Positions 63,508 through 64,000 of a stretch of 64,000 nt of DNA are shown in pieces. A program made the position numbers and the translations under genes. Location of the stretch: positions 310,001 to 374,000 of the forward strand of contig NZ_LQPM01000013.1 in the NCBI RefSeq assembly GCF_002101815.1. The letters are read 5' to 3'. The notes beneath the pieces are model-generated. The model saw only the letters and a program-made list of their open reading frames with translations. It was not told the DNA's origin and made no database searches. This DNA comes from Mycobacterium paraense. GTDB lineage: Bacteria; Actinomycetota; Actinomycetes; Mycobacteriales; Mycobacteriaceae. Position 1 is the stretch's first letter, and every line of letters begins with the position of its first letter.

Positions 63508-64000
63508 CTACAGCAGCTTCATCTGCTCCGATTGCTCCTCGACCGGTGCGAGCAGCTCCGGGCCGTTGTTGCGCACGCTGTTGACCAGGGTCGACACCTC
63601 GCGCATCCGGATCCCGCTGACGTCGGGCGCGCGGGCCAGCAGCTCCTCGTCGACCGGGGCGTCGGGGTTGAGCCAGCGGTCCCAGTCCCGCTCCGGCACC
63701 ACCAACGGCATCCGGTCGTGGATCTCGGCGAGCTCCCCCGGGGCGTCGGTGGTGATGATCGTGCAACTCAGCAGCGGTTGAGCGTCCTTGTCGTCTTTGG
63801 GCTTCCACACCGACCACAGTCCGGCCATGAACAGCGGCTCGCCATCCTCGCGGTACATGAAGAACGGCGTCTTGCGCGACTTGTTGCCGTCGCGGTCGGG
63901 GTTGACCCGCCATTCGTAGTAGCCGTCCATCGGGATCAGGCAACGCTTGGACTTGGCGCTCGCGCGGAAGGCGGGCGAGCTGGTGACTTTGTCGGCGCGG
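63508..64000 (-). CDS. SRAP (HMCES/YedK) domain protein, C-terminal part (cut by window edge)
   Basis: The C-terminal 163 residues of a SOS-response-associated peptidase (Rv3226c-like). Seen: KRCLIPMDGYYEWRVNPDRD, then TIITTDAPGELAEIHDRMPL with the active-site His, and the WLNPDAPVDEELLA end. These proteins form a covalent link through their N-terminal Cys2 to abasic sites in single-stranded DNA. That Cys lies beyond base 64000. The frame is open to the window edge. Confidence 0.93.
   Translation of the reverse strand, partial: RADKVTSSPAFRASAKSKRCLIPMDGYYEWRVNPDRDGNKSRKTPFFMYREDGEPLFMAGLWSVWKPKDDKDAQPLLSCTIITTDAPGELAEIHDRMPLVVPERDWDRWLNPDAPVDEELLARAPDVSGIRMREVSTLVNSVRNNGPELLAPVEEQSEQMKLL

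Overview
The window is high-GC actinobacterial chromosome, almost certainly a slow-growing Mycobacterium (M. avium-complex-like). Evidence: the gene order follows M. tuberculosis Rv3193c to Rv3226c almost gene for gene (UPF0182, PDZ/Lon-like protease, zincin, TOMM-like protein, ABC1 kinase, whiB7, uvrD2, mrx1, nudC, K+ channel, adnB, adnA, lipV, ATL, moeZ, TetR, DUF3107, rhlE, parA, gpm2, entC, whiB1, pdtaS, sigH/rshA, SRAP). Mycothiol-linked (mycoredoxin), F420-dependent (LLM) and WhiB proteins point the same way. No rRNA, tRNA, CRISPR array or complete insertion sequence was seen. Function calls rest on reading translations and on recalled family knowledge; no search was run.

Region 1-14.4 kb is accessory: a cut GMC oxidoreductase and an alpha/beta hydrolase, two GlxA-type DJ-1/AraC regulators, a SigH-like ECF sigma factor without an anti-sigma gene, a large LuxR (LAL) regulator, a TetR regulator, an operon HD hydrolase - nitroreductase - HD hydrolase, an overlapping FAD monooxygenase/SAM methyltransferase pair, and an F420 LLM oxidoreductase. 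A frameshifted remnant of a third HD gene lies beside the first GlxA gene, so a GlxA/HD module seems to have been duplicated.

Region 14.4-24.6 kb is conserved envelope/protease ground (UPF0182, PDZ-Lon protease, zincin, C39-like lipoprotein, E1-like/TOMM protein, ABC1 kinase), interrupted at about 20.9-22.2 kb by a visibly AT-richer two-gene insert: a FeeM-like acyltransferase and a translationally coupled small protein.

Region 24.6-38 kb is stress and DNA repair: whiB7 with a full leader (promoter, 53-codon uORF, antiterminator, terminator), uvrD2, mycoredoxin with a SigH-type promoter, nudC, K+ channel, the AdnAB recombination motor-nuclease, lipV and an alkyltransferase-like protein. Region 38-56.6 kb holds moeZ, DUF3152, TetR, DUF3107, an MmpS-like protein, rhlE, an orphan ParA, gpm2-entC-acetyltransferase (stop/start overlaps), a lipid kinase, whiB1, pdtaS, a biotinyl protein, the 24-residue ribosomal protein bL37, rshA-sigH, an SDR and an intact ybaK.

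Region 56.6-63.5 kb is again variable: a small membrane protein, decayed NmrA-like fragments, an HdeD-like protein, a phytoene-dehydrogenase-like flavoprotein, a small secreted protein, a hydroxyacyl-CoA dehydrogenase, a DUF222/HNH (13E12-type) gene with flanking repeats, and a membrane-protein gene split by a one-base frameshift. The conserved SRAP gene runs off the right edge. Long near-perfect palindromes sit at several gene ends in place of classical U-tract terminators.
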